Part shown: positions 9,728-19,018 of the stretch, piece by piece
How the letters are laid out: every line of letters starts with the position of its first letter
Position numbering within the stretch: position 1 is the first letter of the stretch
Source of the DNA: Thermoanaerobaculia bacterium
GTDB taxonomy: Bacteria > Acidobacteriota > Thermoanaerobaculia > Multivoradales > JAIOJS01
DNA length: 33,363 nucleotides
Assembly (NCBI GenBank): GCA_019911795.1
Contig: JAIOJS010000414.1
Span: 1-33,363, forward strand
Direction of reading: 5' to 3'
Notes under the pieces: generated by a model
Seen by the model: the letters and a program-made list of their open reading frames with translations, nothing else
What the model was told of the DNA's origin: nothing
The model's database searches: none
Program-made: the position numbers and the translations under genes

Positions 9728-11428
9728 CTACGTCCCTGCGCCCCGCTTGGTCATAGTTTCGGCCATGGACCAGACGCCGAAAACGCGTGCCAAGAAGACG
9801 ACCGGTTGTACTTGCCGCGGCTGTCCCTGGCCGCGGTTCATCTCGCACGCAGTGATCAGGTCAACGCCGCCCTCGCGTTGCGGGAATGCGTGCGCACCAA
9901 GCCGGATCTGAACCGCCGAGAGGTCATCGCCATCCTGGGAGAGTCGTTTGGAGCCGGCGTCTGGTCCCGCGGCCAGGGACAGCCGCGGCAAGTACAACCG
10001 GTCGTCTTCTTGGCACGCGTTTTCGGCGGCTTCCAGAGCGTCGTCCAGTTCGCGTTGTGCGAGGAGCGCCAGCGCGAGCGCAGCCCCCCAGACCGCACAC
10101 CGGCTGTCGCCCGGGCTGCAGGCGATGCCTTCGGACAGGTACCGGATTGCTGTGGCATAGTCGTGTCTGACCAGGAAGGCAGCCCCGAGGGCGGTCTTGG
10201 CATGCCCGTTCTCTGGGTTCACCCTAATCGCCTTCTGCAGGATCGGCAGGGCACGATCCACCTGCCCGACATCGGCAAGCGCGCAACCGACCAGGCCGAG
10301 AATCGTTGAATCCTGATTCTCCAATGCCAGCGTCCTGTCCACCGCCGCGATGACCGCCGGCACCGTCGTGTCGTCTTCCTGCAGCAGCCCGAACCGATGG
10401 CCGAGCGCCATGAGCAGGGCTAGATGGGCATGGGCCAAGGCAAGATCTGGATCGAGTGCGATGGCCCTTTCGATCATCTCGGTGGCCTCGACGAAAGTGG
10501 TGCGGTGCCATCCCTTGAGGGCGAGCAGCACGATGGCCTGCATCAGCAGGGTACGAGCACTCGGCGCGCCGCCGTCCGTCTTCAGTTCGGCCGCCATGGC
10601 CTGCATGAGGCGCGGTTCGAGTCGCCGGATCATCTTCTGTAGCAGCGTCCCCTGATCGCCGATCCCTATCGTAGTTCCAAACTGCTGCGCCCATATTTGG
10701 ATCCCACTGAGCGTTTCCGTCAAAGCCGCGTCGGCCGTCAGCAGGGTCCCTGCCTGTTGCAGGCGGACCTCGAGGACATGGGTAATCGCGAAACGAGACC
10801 GCAACTCGAAGGGATCCGTCATTCGGTCCGCCTCGGGAAAGGAAGACGCGATGGACAGGAGCGGAATGCGCGCCAGGATCGACGCAGTGCGCGTCCGTAG
10901 GGCGCGGGCGAGGTGGTCGAGCCCCTCGTCGCCCATGGTCTCGAACGGGCGGACATAGAGTGCCGGCCCCAAGGCTACGTCGGATCTCGGCGGACGTTCG
11001 CCTACCGGGGTGGTACTAGCGGTAGCCACCGGCACCGCGAACTGGATACCGCGCCCGCGAAGAGTTCGAATGTATTTCTGGTCCCGGCCCGTATCTCCCA
11101 AAGCCCGGCGTGCTGACTTGATGGCGGTGGAGATGGTGCTTTCGGACACGATCCGTCCCTCCCAGACGGAATCGACCAGCCGATCACGGCTCAGCACCTC
11201 CCCGGGGTGCTCGAGCAACTGGATCAGCAGATCCATCACGAGCGGTTCCACCGGGATGACCACCGAACCGCGGCGCAACTCGAACGCCCTGTTATCCAGC
11301 TGGAAATCTCCGAAGCGAAAGATCTCGATAACGCCCCCATTCTGACGCTGCTCATCCAAGGCGTGACCCCACACTTTCCACACGTTAGCCCACTTGGCCC
11401 TCAAGCATGAAGATTCCGTTGGCCGCAT
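9728..11428 (-). CDS. CadC/OmpR-type winged-helix transcriptional regulator with TPR region; 3' end rearranged
   Basis: IEIFRFGDFQLDNRAFELRRGSVVIPVEPLVMDLLIQLLEHPGEVLSRDRLVDSVWEGRIVSESTISTAIKSARRALGDTGRDQKYIRTLRGRGIQF is a typical Trans_reg_C domain, followed by TPR helices. Start uncertain (ORF track 11497; candidate ATG 11428 or TTG 11359). C-terminal ~65 codons disturbed by the inverted repeat. Confidence 0.85.
   Translation of the reverse strand: MRPTESSCLRAKWANVWKVWGHALDEQRQNGGVIEIFRFGDFQLDNRAFELRRGSVVIPVEPLVMDLLIQLLEHPGEVLSRDRLVDSVWEGRIVSESTISTAIKSARRALGDTGRDQKYIRTLRGRGIQFAVPVATASTTPVGERPPRSDVALGPALYVRPFETMGDEGLDHLARALRTRTASILARIPLLSIASSFPEADRMTDPFELRSRFAITHVLEVRLQQAGTLLTADAALTETLSGIQIWAQQFGTTIGIGDQGTLLQKMIRRLEPRLMQAMAAELKTDGGAPSARTLLMQAIVLLALKGWHRTTFVEATEMIERAIALDPDLALAHAHLALLMALGHRFGLLQEDDTTVPAVIAAVDRTLALENQDSTILGLVGCALADVGQVDRALPILQKAIRVNPENGHAKTALGAAFLVRHDYATAIRYLSEGIACSPGDSRCAVWGAALALALLAQRELDDALEAAENACQEDDRLYLPRLSLAAGPDAGSKRLSQDGDDLSAVQIRLGAHAFPQREGGVDLITACEMNRGQGQPRQVQPVVFLARVFGVWSMAETMTKRGAGT
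9775..9836 (+). repeat. Left arm of 62-bp perfect inverted repeat
   Basis: cgccgaaaacgcgtgccaagaagacgaccggttgtacttgccgcggctgtccctggccgcgg is the exact reverse complement of 9967-10028. Confidence 0.97.
9967..10028 (-). repeat. Right arm of 62-bp perfect inverted repeat
   Basis: ccgcggccagggacagccgcggcaagtacaaccggtcgtcttcttggcacgcgttttcggcg is the exact reverse complement of 9775-9836; the spacer is 130 bp. Confidence 0.97.
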
Positions 11429-11490
11429 GCTCTGGCCATAGGACGCGTGCATACCGCCGCAGCCACCAGACAAGAGAATGGGAGTCCAAC

Positions 11491-11709
11491 ATGCCACTCG
11501 TAGATATTCAGGTCCTCGCAGGTGTTTTCAGTGCAGCCGAGAAGCAGAGCATGATCAGCAAGGTCACCGACGTCATGGTTTCCATCGAAGGCGAATCCAT
11601 GCGTGGAGTGACCTGGGTGCGGGTCATCGACGTGCCCAGCGGTCAGTGGGGCATCGGGGGCAAAGCCCTGACCGCAGACGATGTCAAAGCAATACAGGCT
11701 GGCGGCTAA
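11491..11709 (+). CDS. 4-oxalocrotonate tautomerase-like protein
   Basis: ATG at 11491 gives MPLVDIQVLAGVFSAAEKQSMISKVTDVMVSIEGESMRGVTWVRVIDVPSGQWGIGGKALTADDVKAIQAGG; Pro directly after Met as in the tautomerase family; size and fold pattern fit. Confidence 0.88.
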   Translation: MPLVDIQVLAGVFSAAEKQSMISKVTDVMVSIEGESMRGVTWVRVIDVPSGQWGIGGKALTADDVKAIQAGG

Positions 11710-11775
11710 GCTGCCGAGCCGATCCGGCGACGGCGTAGGGTGGGATCCAATGGTAGCAAGAGACTCCGTGATCTC

Positions 11776-13080
11776 ATGAGCTCGAACCGTCTAGACCCAC
11801 AGCACGACCTGATCATCATTGGGGGCGGTATTGGGGGCATCATCAGCCTCAAGTACGCCAAGGACGCGGGCCTCGACGCCATCCTGCTGGAGAAGGGCGA
11901 TGCCGTCGGTGGCCTCTGGCGGGATCTTCCCGCCTGGCAGGATCTCCAGATCCGCAAAGAGGACTGGACGCTGGGTGATCTGCCGATCGCAGGCGAAAAC
12001 CAGGCCAGCGTCCTGGCCAATATTCGCGAGTGGATCGACCGATTCAATCTCGCACCGTCGATTCGCCTGGGTACCAGGGTGCGAGCGGCCCGCTCTACCC
12101 GTCGCGGGTGGAGAGTCCACGCCGATGGGTACGCCGGTCATTCCAGATTCCTGATCGCCGCCACGGGTGGCCACAATCGCCCCGTCGTTCCGCAGATCGA
12201 GAGAGCCCAAGCGACGCTGACCGAGTACCACTCGTCGACACTGCGCGACCCTTCCGAAGTGACCGGCAAGGACGTGGTGGTCGTGGGCGGAGGGGCCTCG
12301 GCGTTCGATCTCCTCGATCTGTGCCTCGAGCACAAGGCCCTCAGCGTCACCTGGGTGTATCGCTCGCTCAAGTGGATGCTCCCCACCCTTCGCCGCAAGT
12401 ACTACGCGTCGAACCTGCGTTCCCTTGCGCGGATGCAGATGCTCGGCATCCCGGCGGCGATGCTGAACAAGCGGACCGACCGGAACCTTCGCAACCGCTA
12501 CAGGAAGGCGGGCCTCGACGAACTGACACCGGATAGATCGATCGACCTCGGACACCAGATGCTCATCCCCGGCCGGCGACGTATGGTCCAAGACCTCGAG
12601 AAGATCAACCGCCACAAAGGCGAGATAGTGCGTATCGACGGAGATACTGTGCGGCTCTCCTCAGGGCGATCGTGCCGTGCTGATCTCGTTCTATGGGGCA
12701 CTGGATACGAAACGGACTTGAGCTACCTTGAGGCCGGCGACCTGTCGCGGCTCACCAGCCTCGCGGCCATCAAACGGCGCTGTGGGGCGCACTTTCTCGC
12801 GCTGGATGCGCCGAATCTCTTCCTTCTGGCGCCGGGAGTCCTGGAGACGATCACCTCGACTCCATGGGCTTACGCCCACGCGGCGAAGTCGATCATTTCC
12901 CATATCCGCGGTAACCCTGTTTTCGATTCGACGCCGGTCCCGACCAACGCAAACTACTTCGACATGGTCCGCTTTCTCGCGAAGCGGGATCGGGGCAACT
13001 ATCCCCGTGCACTGTGGTATCTCAAATATCTCAGTCTGGCCTTCCGTCAATCGAGTGGTCGGCCGCTGCCCATCCCCTGA
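11776..13080 (+). CDS. Flavin-containing monooxygenase / NAD(P)-binding oxidoreductase
   Basis: LIIIGGGIGGIISLKYAKDAGLDAILLEKGDAVGGLW (FAD site), VVVVGGGASAFDLLDL (second Rossmann site), LVLWGTGYETDLSYL; start ATG 11776 preferred over the 11740 GTG. Confidence 0.9.
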   Translation: MSSNRLDPQHDLIIIGGGIGGIISLKYAKDAGLDAILLEKGDAVGGLWRDLPAWQDLQIRKEDWTLGDLPIAGENQASVLANIREWIDRFNLAPSIRLGTRVRAARSTRRGWRVHADGYAGHSRFLIAATGGHNRPVVPQIERAQATLTEYHSSTLRDPSEVTGKDVVVVGGGASAFDLLDLCLEHKALSVTWVYRSLKWMLPTLRRKYYASNLRSLARMQMLGIPAAMLNKRTDRNLRNRYRKAGLDELTPDRSIDLGHQMLIPGRRRMVQDLEKINRHKGEIVRIDGDTVRLSSGRSCRADLVLWGTGYETDLSYLEAGDLSRLTSLAAIKRRCGAHFLALDAPNLFLLAPGVLETITSTPWAYAHAAKSIISHIRGNPVFDSTPVPTNANYFDMVRFLAKRDRGNYPRALWYLKYLSLAFRQSSGRPLPIP

Positions 13081-13209
13081 GGGATGCCACGGGGACCGGC
13101 GGCTACGATCCTCAACCGCCCCCTCGAGTCAAGGACCGAGGCGCATGATCATGCTCTTCAGCCCATGGCATTGTCTCGCTAGGCTCCTTCTGCTCAGTTG
13201 AGATGAAGT

Positions 13210-14490
13210 ATGGAGGAGCGACCATTGAAGCCAGCAAAGATCGGAAATCGATCCGTCGAGACCCTCGTGTTCCTGCTAGTTGTGACGGCGCAACTAACTG
13301 CTGCGGATACGTTCATAGTCGACACCGAGTTGGATACCCTGTCTACCGGTTGCTCCCCTGTCATCGTCGGCGATTGCAGTCTGCGGGGAGCCATCGAGCG
13401 GGCGAATAGCCATCCTGGAACCGACATCGTGACCTTTGGATTCAGCGCCTCGGACTTCACCCTGACACGCTTGGGAGCCGACGAGGACCTCAATCAGACC
13501 GGCGACCTCGATATCCTCGACGTGGTTCACATCGTGGGAAACGGCAACACCGTGATTGACGCGACGCTGATCGGCGATCGGGTCTTTGATATTTCTTCCG
13601 CCAGCGAGGACATGTTGTTCTTCAAGGACCTTACGGTTACGGGTGGGACGGCTCCGGCCGGCGACGCCTTATTCAAGGGAGGAGGTATTCGTTGCCAGGA
13701 CGGAGCTTTTGTTCTCGATGGGGTTGTCGTGGTCGCCAACGGCCCGGTTCGGGAAGGCGGTGGTGTCTACTCGGAGTGTGATCTCACGCTCAATGTCACG
13801 TCGATCAACGGGAACTCAGCCACGAATGGTGGTGGTGGGATCTCAATGTTCAGCGGCGCCCTCTCCGCCACTCTGTCGGCGATCGTCGACAACCACGCCG
13901 CGCACGGTGGGGGACTCTCAGTTGGCATTCCCGCCACCGCCGACCTCGACAACATGACCCTCAGCGGCAATACCGCCACGAACGACGGCAGTGCAGTCCA
14001 GAACTCTGGCTCTCTGGAGCTCGACTTCGTCACCATCGTCGCCGCTTCGCCAGGGGTGACCGCCCTGGCCCATCTCAACGGTTCTGGGGTGACCACTTTG
14101 AAGAACACTCTGATCGCAGGAACCTGTCGGACGGTTCCGCCGGGTCTCTTCATCACGGGCGGCGGCAACCTGGAGAGTCCGGGCGATAGCTGTGGACTCA
14201 ATCCCACGATCGACCTTATCAATGTTGCGGATGCCGGACTGCTGCCGTTGGGTGACTATGGTGGAGCCACCCTCTCGCACATGCCCCGGGCTAGTAGCCC
14301 AGCCGTCGATGATCCGCTCGGTTCGACGACCGGCTGTCCGACCTATGACCAGCGCTTTGGCCCAAGCCGTCCTCTCGACGGGAACAACGACGGTATCGCA
14401 GCCTGCGACATCGGAGCGATCGAAAGGGATCATCTGTTCTTCGATGACTTCGAATCGGGCGACACGACTCAGTGGTCAGCGGGTCCGTAG
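13210..14490 (+). CDS. Secreted CSLREA-domain / right-handed beta-helix protein
   Basis: CSPVIVGDCSLRGAIERANSHPGTDIVTFG resembles the CSLREAI motif; beta-helix style repeats (GGGVYSECDLTLNVTSINGNSATNGGGGISM...); ends LFFDDFESGDTTQWSAGP. Confidence 0.87.
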   Translation: MEERPLKPAKIGNRSVETLVFLLVVTAQLTAADTFIVDTELDTLSTGCSPVIVGDCSLRGAIERANSHPGTDIVTFGFSASDFTLTRLGADEDLNQTGDLDILDVVHIVGNGNTVIDATLIGDRVFDISSASEDMLFFKDLTVTGGTAPAGDALFKGGGIRCQDGAFVLDGVVVVANGPVREGGGVYSECDLTLNVTSINGNSATNGGGGISMFSGALSATLSAIVDNHAAHGGGLSVGIPATADLDNMTLSGNTATNDGSAVQNSGSLELDFVTIVAASPGVTALAHLNGSGVTTLKNTLIAGTCRTVPPGLFITGGGNLESPGDSCGLNPTIDLINVADAGLLPLGDYGGATLSHMPRASSPAVDDPLGSTTGCPTYDQRFGPSRPLDGNNDGIAACDIGAIERDHLFFDDFESGDTTQWSAGP

Positions 14491-14555
14491 TCTCGGCCTG
14501 GTATTGATCGGCTCCGCTACAATCCAGACCGGTGTACCGCAAAGTAAGGAGTTCG

Positions 14556-17500
14556 ATGGCCTGGCTGGATGCCCGCCAAACGAGTCGCCTCTCGAACCAT
14601 CGCCGGTCGATGATCGGCCTCGTTGGCCGGGTCCTCTGTGTTCTGTCATGGCTGGGTGGAGAGGTTCAGGCTGAGAGCTGGCCCATTAGGGCGGTGGACA
14701 ACGACGACGGCTTTCCGAGCGCCGAAGTGCGGTCGATCGATCGCGATGAGATGGGTTTTCTCTGGTTCGGAACCCTGTCGGGGCTCGTTCGCTACGACGG
14801 TCAGCGTTTCGTAACGTGGCGCAGCGGGCAGGATCTTCCGGCTGTTTCGATCCTCGACGTGACCTGGGCCGGTGGACAGTATTGGGTGGCGACGTCTGGA
14901 GGATTGCTGAGGTCGCGCCCCCTCGAGGAGAACTTTGAATCTGTCCCCGGCCTCGACGGGAGTGAAGTCCGGCTCGCCTGGACCGATTCCGAGGGCAGGC
15001 TCTGGATCGGGACGGGAAGCCGCTTACTCGAACTCGACCCAGCAACCGGGCGGATCCTCGAAGAACCCGACTTCGATCTCAGTGGTCTGGAGGGGCCGGC
15101 CCTCGACGCCGTGAATGACCCTGATGGAAATCAGTGGTTCGCACTGGACGGTGGAATCGTCCGTCGCTCGGAGGTGGGGTGGACGACCTACCGATTGGGG
15201 GATTGGAACGGGTCGCGACGTGTCGTTTCCCTGGACGCGGACCTCGACGGCTGCCTGCGCCTGGTCGTGGGCGGTCGACTGGTTGCCATGCGACCTGACT
15301 CGGAAGTGAACGATTCCTCGTCGGAAGCGCTGAGCCGGCCGGCGGCGGCTCCAGGTTCGGGCACTGGGTGTCCCGAATCGCTGGGCACGAGTTGGTGGGT
15401 TGGGCCGGAGCACGGACTTCCGGACCTGTACTGGGAAGGAGACGTCCTTCGCGACCGAGAAGGCGTAGTCTGGGTGAGTACCGTCGACGGGTTGTTTCGA
15501 GGCGATGGCGAGGGCTGGAAACCGCTGGGTGAGGCCGAAGGGTTCGACTCACGACGGGTCCGCCAGCTCTTCGAAGACACCGTCGGGAACCTATGGGCGG
15601 CGACAAAATTCGCCGGGGCTCAAGTCATCCTAGCTCGGGGTTTTCACACCTTCAATCATCACGACGGCCTCGGTGGTGGCGAGCCGGGCTTCGCTCTCAA
15701 GTCGCTCTTCGAGGGGCCGAACGGATCGATGCTCGCCGTCAGCGGAGTCGAGGGTGGGGAACGATTCATCGAGCAGTTCGATGGTCAGAGGTGGCACTCC
15801 GTAGTCCCTCGTTCTCCTAGCGGTCTCGGCCAGATGAGCTGGGGCCGAGGCCAGCTGATCGCGGTGGATTCCTCAGGCTCTTGGTGGGTTCCTACCAGCC
15901 AGGGCCTTCTTCGGTGGGACGGGGTAACCGATGTCGAGACACTAGGTAGTCGCCTCCCGGATCAGACCTTTACGTCCGATCAGGGGATGGGCCGCGGGCA
16001 GGTGCTCAGCCTCTACGAGGATCGCCACCGAGACCTCTGGGTCGGTTCGGACGGCGACCGCCCCGTGAGTCGCTGGCTTCGGGCCGAAGGGCGTTTCCAG
16101 AGCTTTGGAGCCGAGGAGGGTATCCCTCCTGATGCCCGTTCTGCCTACACCTTTGCAGAAGACCGCAACGGCCACCTGTGGATCGGCCTCTACCGTCAAG
16201 GCATCCTTCGCTGGGATGGGTCCGAGATGCGACATTTCGGAGAGGCGGCAGGAGTGCCCGCCGGGCGAGTCACCGATCTGCACGTCGACCAGAGTGGGAG
16301 GTTGTGGGCCGCTTCGCTGGAGAGAGGCCTGATCGTCTGCGACGACCCGACCGCGCCGGACGTCAAGTTTCGGCCGGTAACCCAGATCGTGGCTCGCGAG
16401 GGCGTCGAGGCGATCGACGAGGACGCCCAGGGTGTGTTCTGGCTGGGTACCGAGAACGGACTGCTGCGATGGATTCCCGGCGCCGAGTCGGCGGAGCGTC
16501 TCGGCACTTCAGTCGGTCTCGCCAGTCCTCGGGTGCTCGCCCTCCACCGTGATACTGAGGGTAACTTGTGGGTGGGAACGCCGGGAGGAGTCTCCCGCTT
16601 TGTTGAGCCCGACGAACAACTCATACAACGATCGCCGTTGATCACGGCCATTGCCATCGATGGAGAGGAAGTTCCTCTGTCGATGCTCGGAGTACGAGAC
16701 CTGACCCTGGCCCGCTTGTCCCCGGGAGACCACCAGATGCGGCTGCATGCCACGACACCGATCGGCGCCCTCCAATCGGATATTCCCATGGAATGGCGTT
16801 GGGGGAAGGGTCAATGGACCCCAATGATCGACCATGGTGAGGTCCACTTGGCTGGGATCGGTGCTGGCGACCACTTCCTCGAAGTGCGCTGGGCGTATCA
16901 GGGGCACGAGGGTCCGGACGGAGTGAAGCCACCGGCGGCGACACTCGTCTTTTCGGTCGCTCACCCGTTCTGGCGTCGACCGCTCTTTGCCTTGGCGATG
17001 ATCGTGATCGCGATCGGTAGTTTCTCCTACTGGCATCGCCGACGGGTTCGGCGGTTGCTAGAACTCGACCGTGTTCGAACCCGAGTCGCGGCTGATCTCC
17101 ATGATGATCTTGGCGGCACACTCTCTCGGATCTCGCTGCTCAGTGAGTTGGCTCTTCGTGAACTCGGTTCCGGTCAGCCGCTGATCGAGGAAGTGGGAGA
17201 GTCCGCTCGCGAGGGGCTCGAGTCGATGCGTGATCTGATTTGGGCCCTCGATCCGAGGCAAGATGACCTCGAAACGCTTTTCTCACGACTCCGAGACTTC
17301 GCGATACGTCAGCTCGAGCCGGTCAACGTCTCCTTCAGGATGACCCTGGCGCCCGACCTGGAGAGGTTTGCGCTCGAAGGCGAAGCGAGGAGAGACCTCT
17401 TCCTGACTCTCAAGGAGGCCATTACCAATGTTCACAAGCACGCTCAGGCGCGAAATGTCTCGGTGGAAGTGGTTTTGTCCGAGTCCGTACTCGAGATCCT

Positions 17501-17681
17501 CGTCGATGACGATGGCAAGGGGATTGACTCGGGACAGAGCGTTGGTCGAGGTCTCCTCAACATGCGGCAGCGGGCCTCCAACCTCCGCTCATCCCTTACG
17601 GTGAGTCACCGCCCGTTTGGAGGGACTCGCGTTGCCTTGATCATTCCCATCCGTCAGCTGAGCCCGAATAGCAATGGATAG
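14556..17681 (+). CDS. Two-component regulator-propeller sensor histidine kinase (HisKA_3 type)
   Basis: Repeated propeller motifs (GFLWFGTLSGLVRYDG, GNLWVGTPGGVSRF), TM segment (LFALAMIVIAIGSFSYW), H-box RVAADLHDDLGGTLSRISLLSELA, HATPase motifs (EAITNVHKHAQARNV, DDDGKGID). Start ATG 14556 preceded by aagtaaggag. Confidence 0.93.
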   Translation: MAWLDARQTSRLSNHRRSMIGLVGRVLCVLSWLGGEVQAESWPIRAVDNDDGFPSAEVRSIDRDEMGFLWFGTLSGLVRYDGQRFVTWRSGQDLPAVSILDVTWAGGQYWVATSGGLLRSRPLEENFESVPGLDGSEVRLAWTDSEGRLWIGTGSRLLELDPATGRILEEPDFDLSGLEGPALDAVNDPDGNQWFALDGGIVRRSEVGWTTYRLGDWNGSRRVVSLDADLDGCLRLVVGGRLVAMRPDSEVNDSSSEALSRPAAAPGSGTGCPESLGTSWWVGPEHGLPDLYWEGDVLRDREGVVWVSTVDGLFRGDGEGWKPLGEAEGFDSRRVRQLFEDTVGNLWAATKFAGAQVILARGFHTFNHHDGLGGGEPGFALKSLFEGPNGSMLAVSGVEGGERFIEQFDGQRWHSVVPRSPSGLGQMSWGRGQLIAVDSSGSWWVPTSQGLLRWDGVTDVETLGSRLPDQTFTSDQGMGRGQVLSLYEDRHRDLWVGSDGDRPVSRWLRAEGRFQSFGAEEGIPPDARSAYTFAEDRNGHLWIGLYRQGILRWDGSEMRHFGEAAGVPAGRVTDLHVDQSGRLWAASLERGLIVCDDPTAPDVKFRPVTQIVAREGVEAIDEDAQGVFWLGTENGLLRWIPGAESAERLGTSVGLASPRVLALHRDTEGNLWVGTPGGVSRFVEPDEQLIQRSPLITAIAIDGEEVPLSMLGVRDLTLARLSPGDHQMRLHATTPIGALQSDIPMEWRWGKGQWTPMIDHGEVHLAGIGAGDHFLEVRWAYQGHEGPDGVKPPAATLVFSVAHPFWRRPLFALAMIVIAIGSFSYWHRRRVRRLLELDRVRTRVAADLHDDLGGTLSRISLLSELALRELGSGQPLIEEVGESAREGLESMRDLIWALDPRQDDLETLFSRLRDFAIRQLEPVNVSFRMTLAPDLERFALEGEARRDLFLTLKEAITNVHKHAQARNVSVEVVLSESVLEILVDDDGKGIDSGQSVGRGLLNMRQRASNLRSSLTVSHRPFGGTRVALIIPIRQLSPNSNG

Positions 17682-17756
17682 ACACAACCCAAGGGAATCA
17701 GTCGGTTAGGACATTCCTGCCAGAATGGAGCAAGTATCGCGAATGGAGCAGAGATT

Positions 17757-18419
17757 TTGAGCATCGAACCGGGGATTGAACGAGAGGCACTGAGAGTTGG
17801 TCTCATCGAAGACGATCGAGCCATCCGGAAGGGCCTTCGCCAGCTGATCGACGGGACGCCGGGCTATCGCTGCCTGGGAGATTGGATGAGCGCCGAGGCC
17901 GCGCTCGCCGACTCGACCGTCGGCCCCCTCGACGTTCTGTTGGTCGACGTCAATCTGCCGGGGCGCAGCGGGGCAGAAGCCTTGCCTGACCTGAAGGTAC
18001 GATTCCCCACGTCGGTGGTCGTCATGCATACGGTCTTCGACGACGATGACCGTCTCTTCGAAGCCATCTGCAACGGGGCGATGGGCTATCTTCTCAAGGG
18101 CATCCGACCGGCGCGCCTGTTGCAGGCAATCCAGGAGGCGGCGGATGGTGGTGCTCCTCTCTCGCCTTCGATCGCGCGCCGGTTGATGAAAGTCTTCCGA
18201 CGCCCTGTGCGCCGGACGGAGCACGCGACCTCCCTGACGCCCAGAGAACTCGAACTCCTGGCCCTACTGTCCGAGGGACAGAGCTACCAGAGTGCCGGTA
18301 CCAAGCTTCAGATATCGATCAATACGGTAAGGAACCACGTGCGGTCGATCTACGACAAGCTCCACGTCCACTCCAAGTCGGCCGCGGTCAGCAAGGCGAT
18401 TCGTTCCGGATTGATCTAG
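17757..18419 (+). CDS. LuxR/NarL-family response regulator
   Basis: REC domain (VGLIEDDRAIRKGLRQLI, DVLLVDVNLPGRSG) and LuxR HTH (LTPRELELLALLSEGQSYQSAGTKLQISINTVRNHVRSIYDKLHVHSKSAAV); next to the histidine kinase; TTG start. Confidence 0.93.
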   Translation: MSIEPGIEREALRVGLIEDDRAIRKGLRQLIDGTPGYRCLGDWMSAEAALADSTVGPLDVLLVDVNLPGRSGAEALPDLKVRFPTSVVVMHTVFDDDDRLFEAICNGAMGYLLKGIRPARLLQAIQEAADGGAPLSPSIARRLMKVFRRPVRRTEHATSLTPRELELLALLSEGQSYQSAGTKLQISINTVRNHVRSIYDKLHVHSKSAAVSKAIRSGLI

Positions 18420-18508
18420 AAACAGCGGATCCGAGAGAGCCCTGAAAAGGGTCCTCCTCAATAGGAAGTCCGACGGCCCAGTATCGCCAAGACGGCACTC
18501 AAACGATG

Positions 18509-18541
18509 CGAGGGAAACCCGCTTCTCGCGGACCTCCCTCG
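18509..18541. terminator. Possible bidirectional terminator hairpin between convergent genes
   Basis: cgaggga ... ccgc ttctc gcgg ... tccctcg: interrupted stem between convergent genes; no strong T-tract. Confidence 0.3.
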
Positions 18542-18565
18542 ATCAGAAACTCCTAGAAGAGCTTC

Positions 18566-19018
18566 TCAGTCGTCGTCGATCTCGCCACCGCTCCAAGTGA
18601 TGTAGACCCACTTGTCGTTCTCTTTCACCAGGACGTCGGTGTACCGACCGTGCTCCGTTTCTCTCTTGCCGTCCATATCCTCGGACATGACGCTGTAGTA
18701 GTAGTGAGCTACTCCGACGTTGCCTTCTACGACGATGCTAACCGGGGTGACGGTCGCCTCCAGTGTCTTGGACTTCTCCGCGTTCCGCTTCCACCATTTC
18801 TGAATCGTCTCGCGATTCCGGGGCGCCGGATAGTTGTTGTCCCATGCGGTGACGTTGGCATGGCAAACGGCCTCGCACCAATCGGTATCGTCGTCAGCAT
18901 CCCAAGTCCACTGCACCACTTTCCAGACTTCCTGCTGCTCCGCCGACCATTCCTGCGCGACCGCCATCGGTACGAATAGCAACGCCATCAGGCCCATCAT
19001 TGGTAGGATCTTCTTCAT
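18566..19018 (-). CDS. Secreted SnoaL/NTF2-like (DUF4440-type) protein
   Basis: ATG 19018: MKKILPMMGLMALLFVPMAVAQEWSAEQQEVWKVVQWTWDADDDTDWCEAVC...; signal peptide; NTF2-like pattern (HYYYSVMSED....GRYTDVLVKENDKWVYITW). Confidence 0.8.
   Translation of the reverse strand: MKKILPMMGLMALLFVPMAVAQEWSAEQQEVWKVVQWTWDADDDTDWCEAVCHANVTAWDNNYPAPRNRETIQKWWKRNAEKSKTLEATVTPVSIVVEGNVGVAHYYYSVMSEDMDGKRETEHGRYTDVLVKENDKWVYITWSGGEIDDD

Noticed and set aside
9806-10309. 167-aa plus-strand ORF treated as a separate gene
   Set aside because: Only its first ~55 codons look natural, and these are the inverted C-terminal segment of the regulator; the rest is antisense.
11791-12615. 274-aa minus-strand ORF
   Set aside because: Antisense to the flavin monooxygenase; no domain signal.
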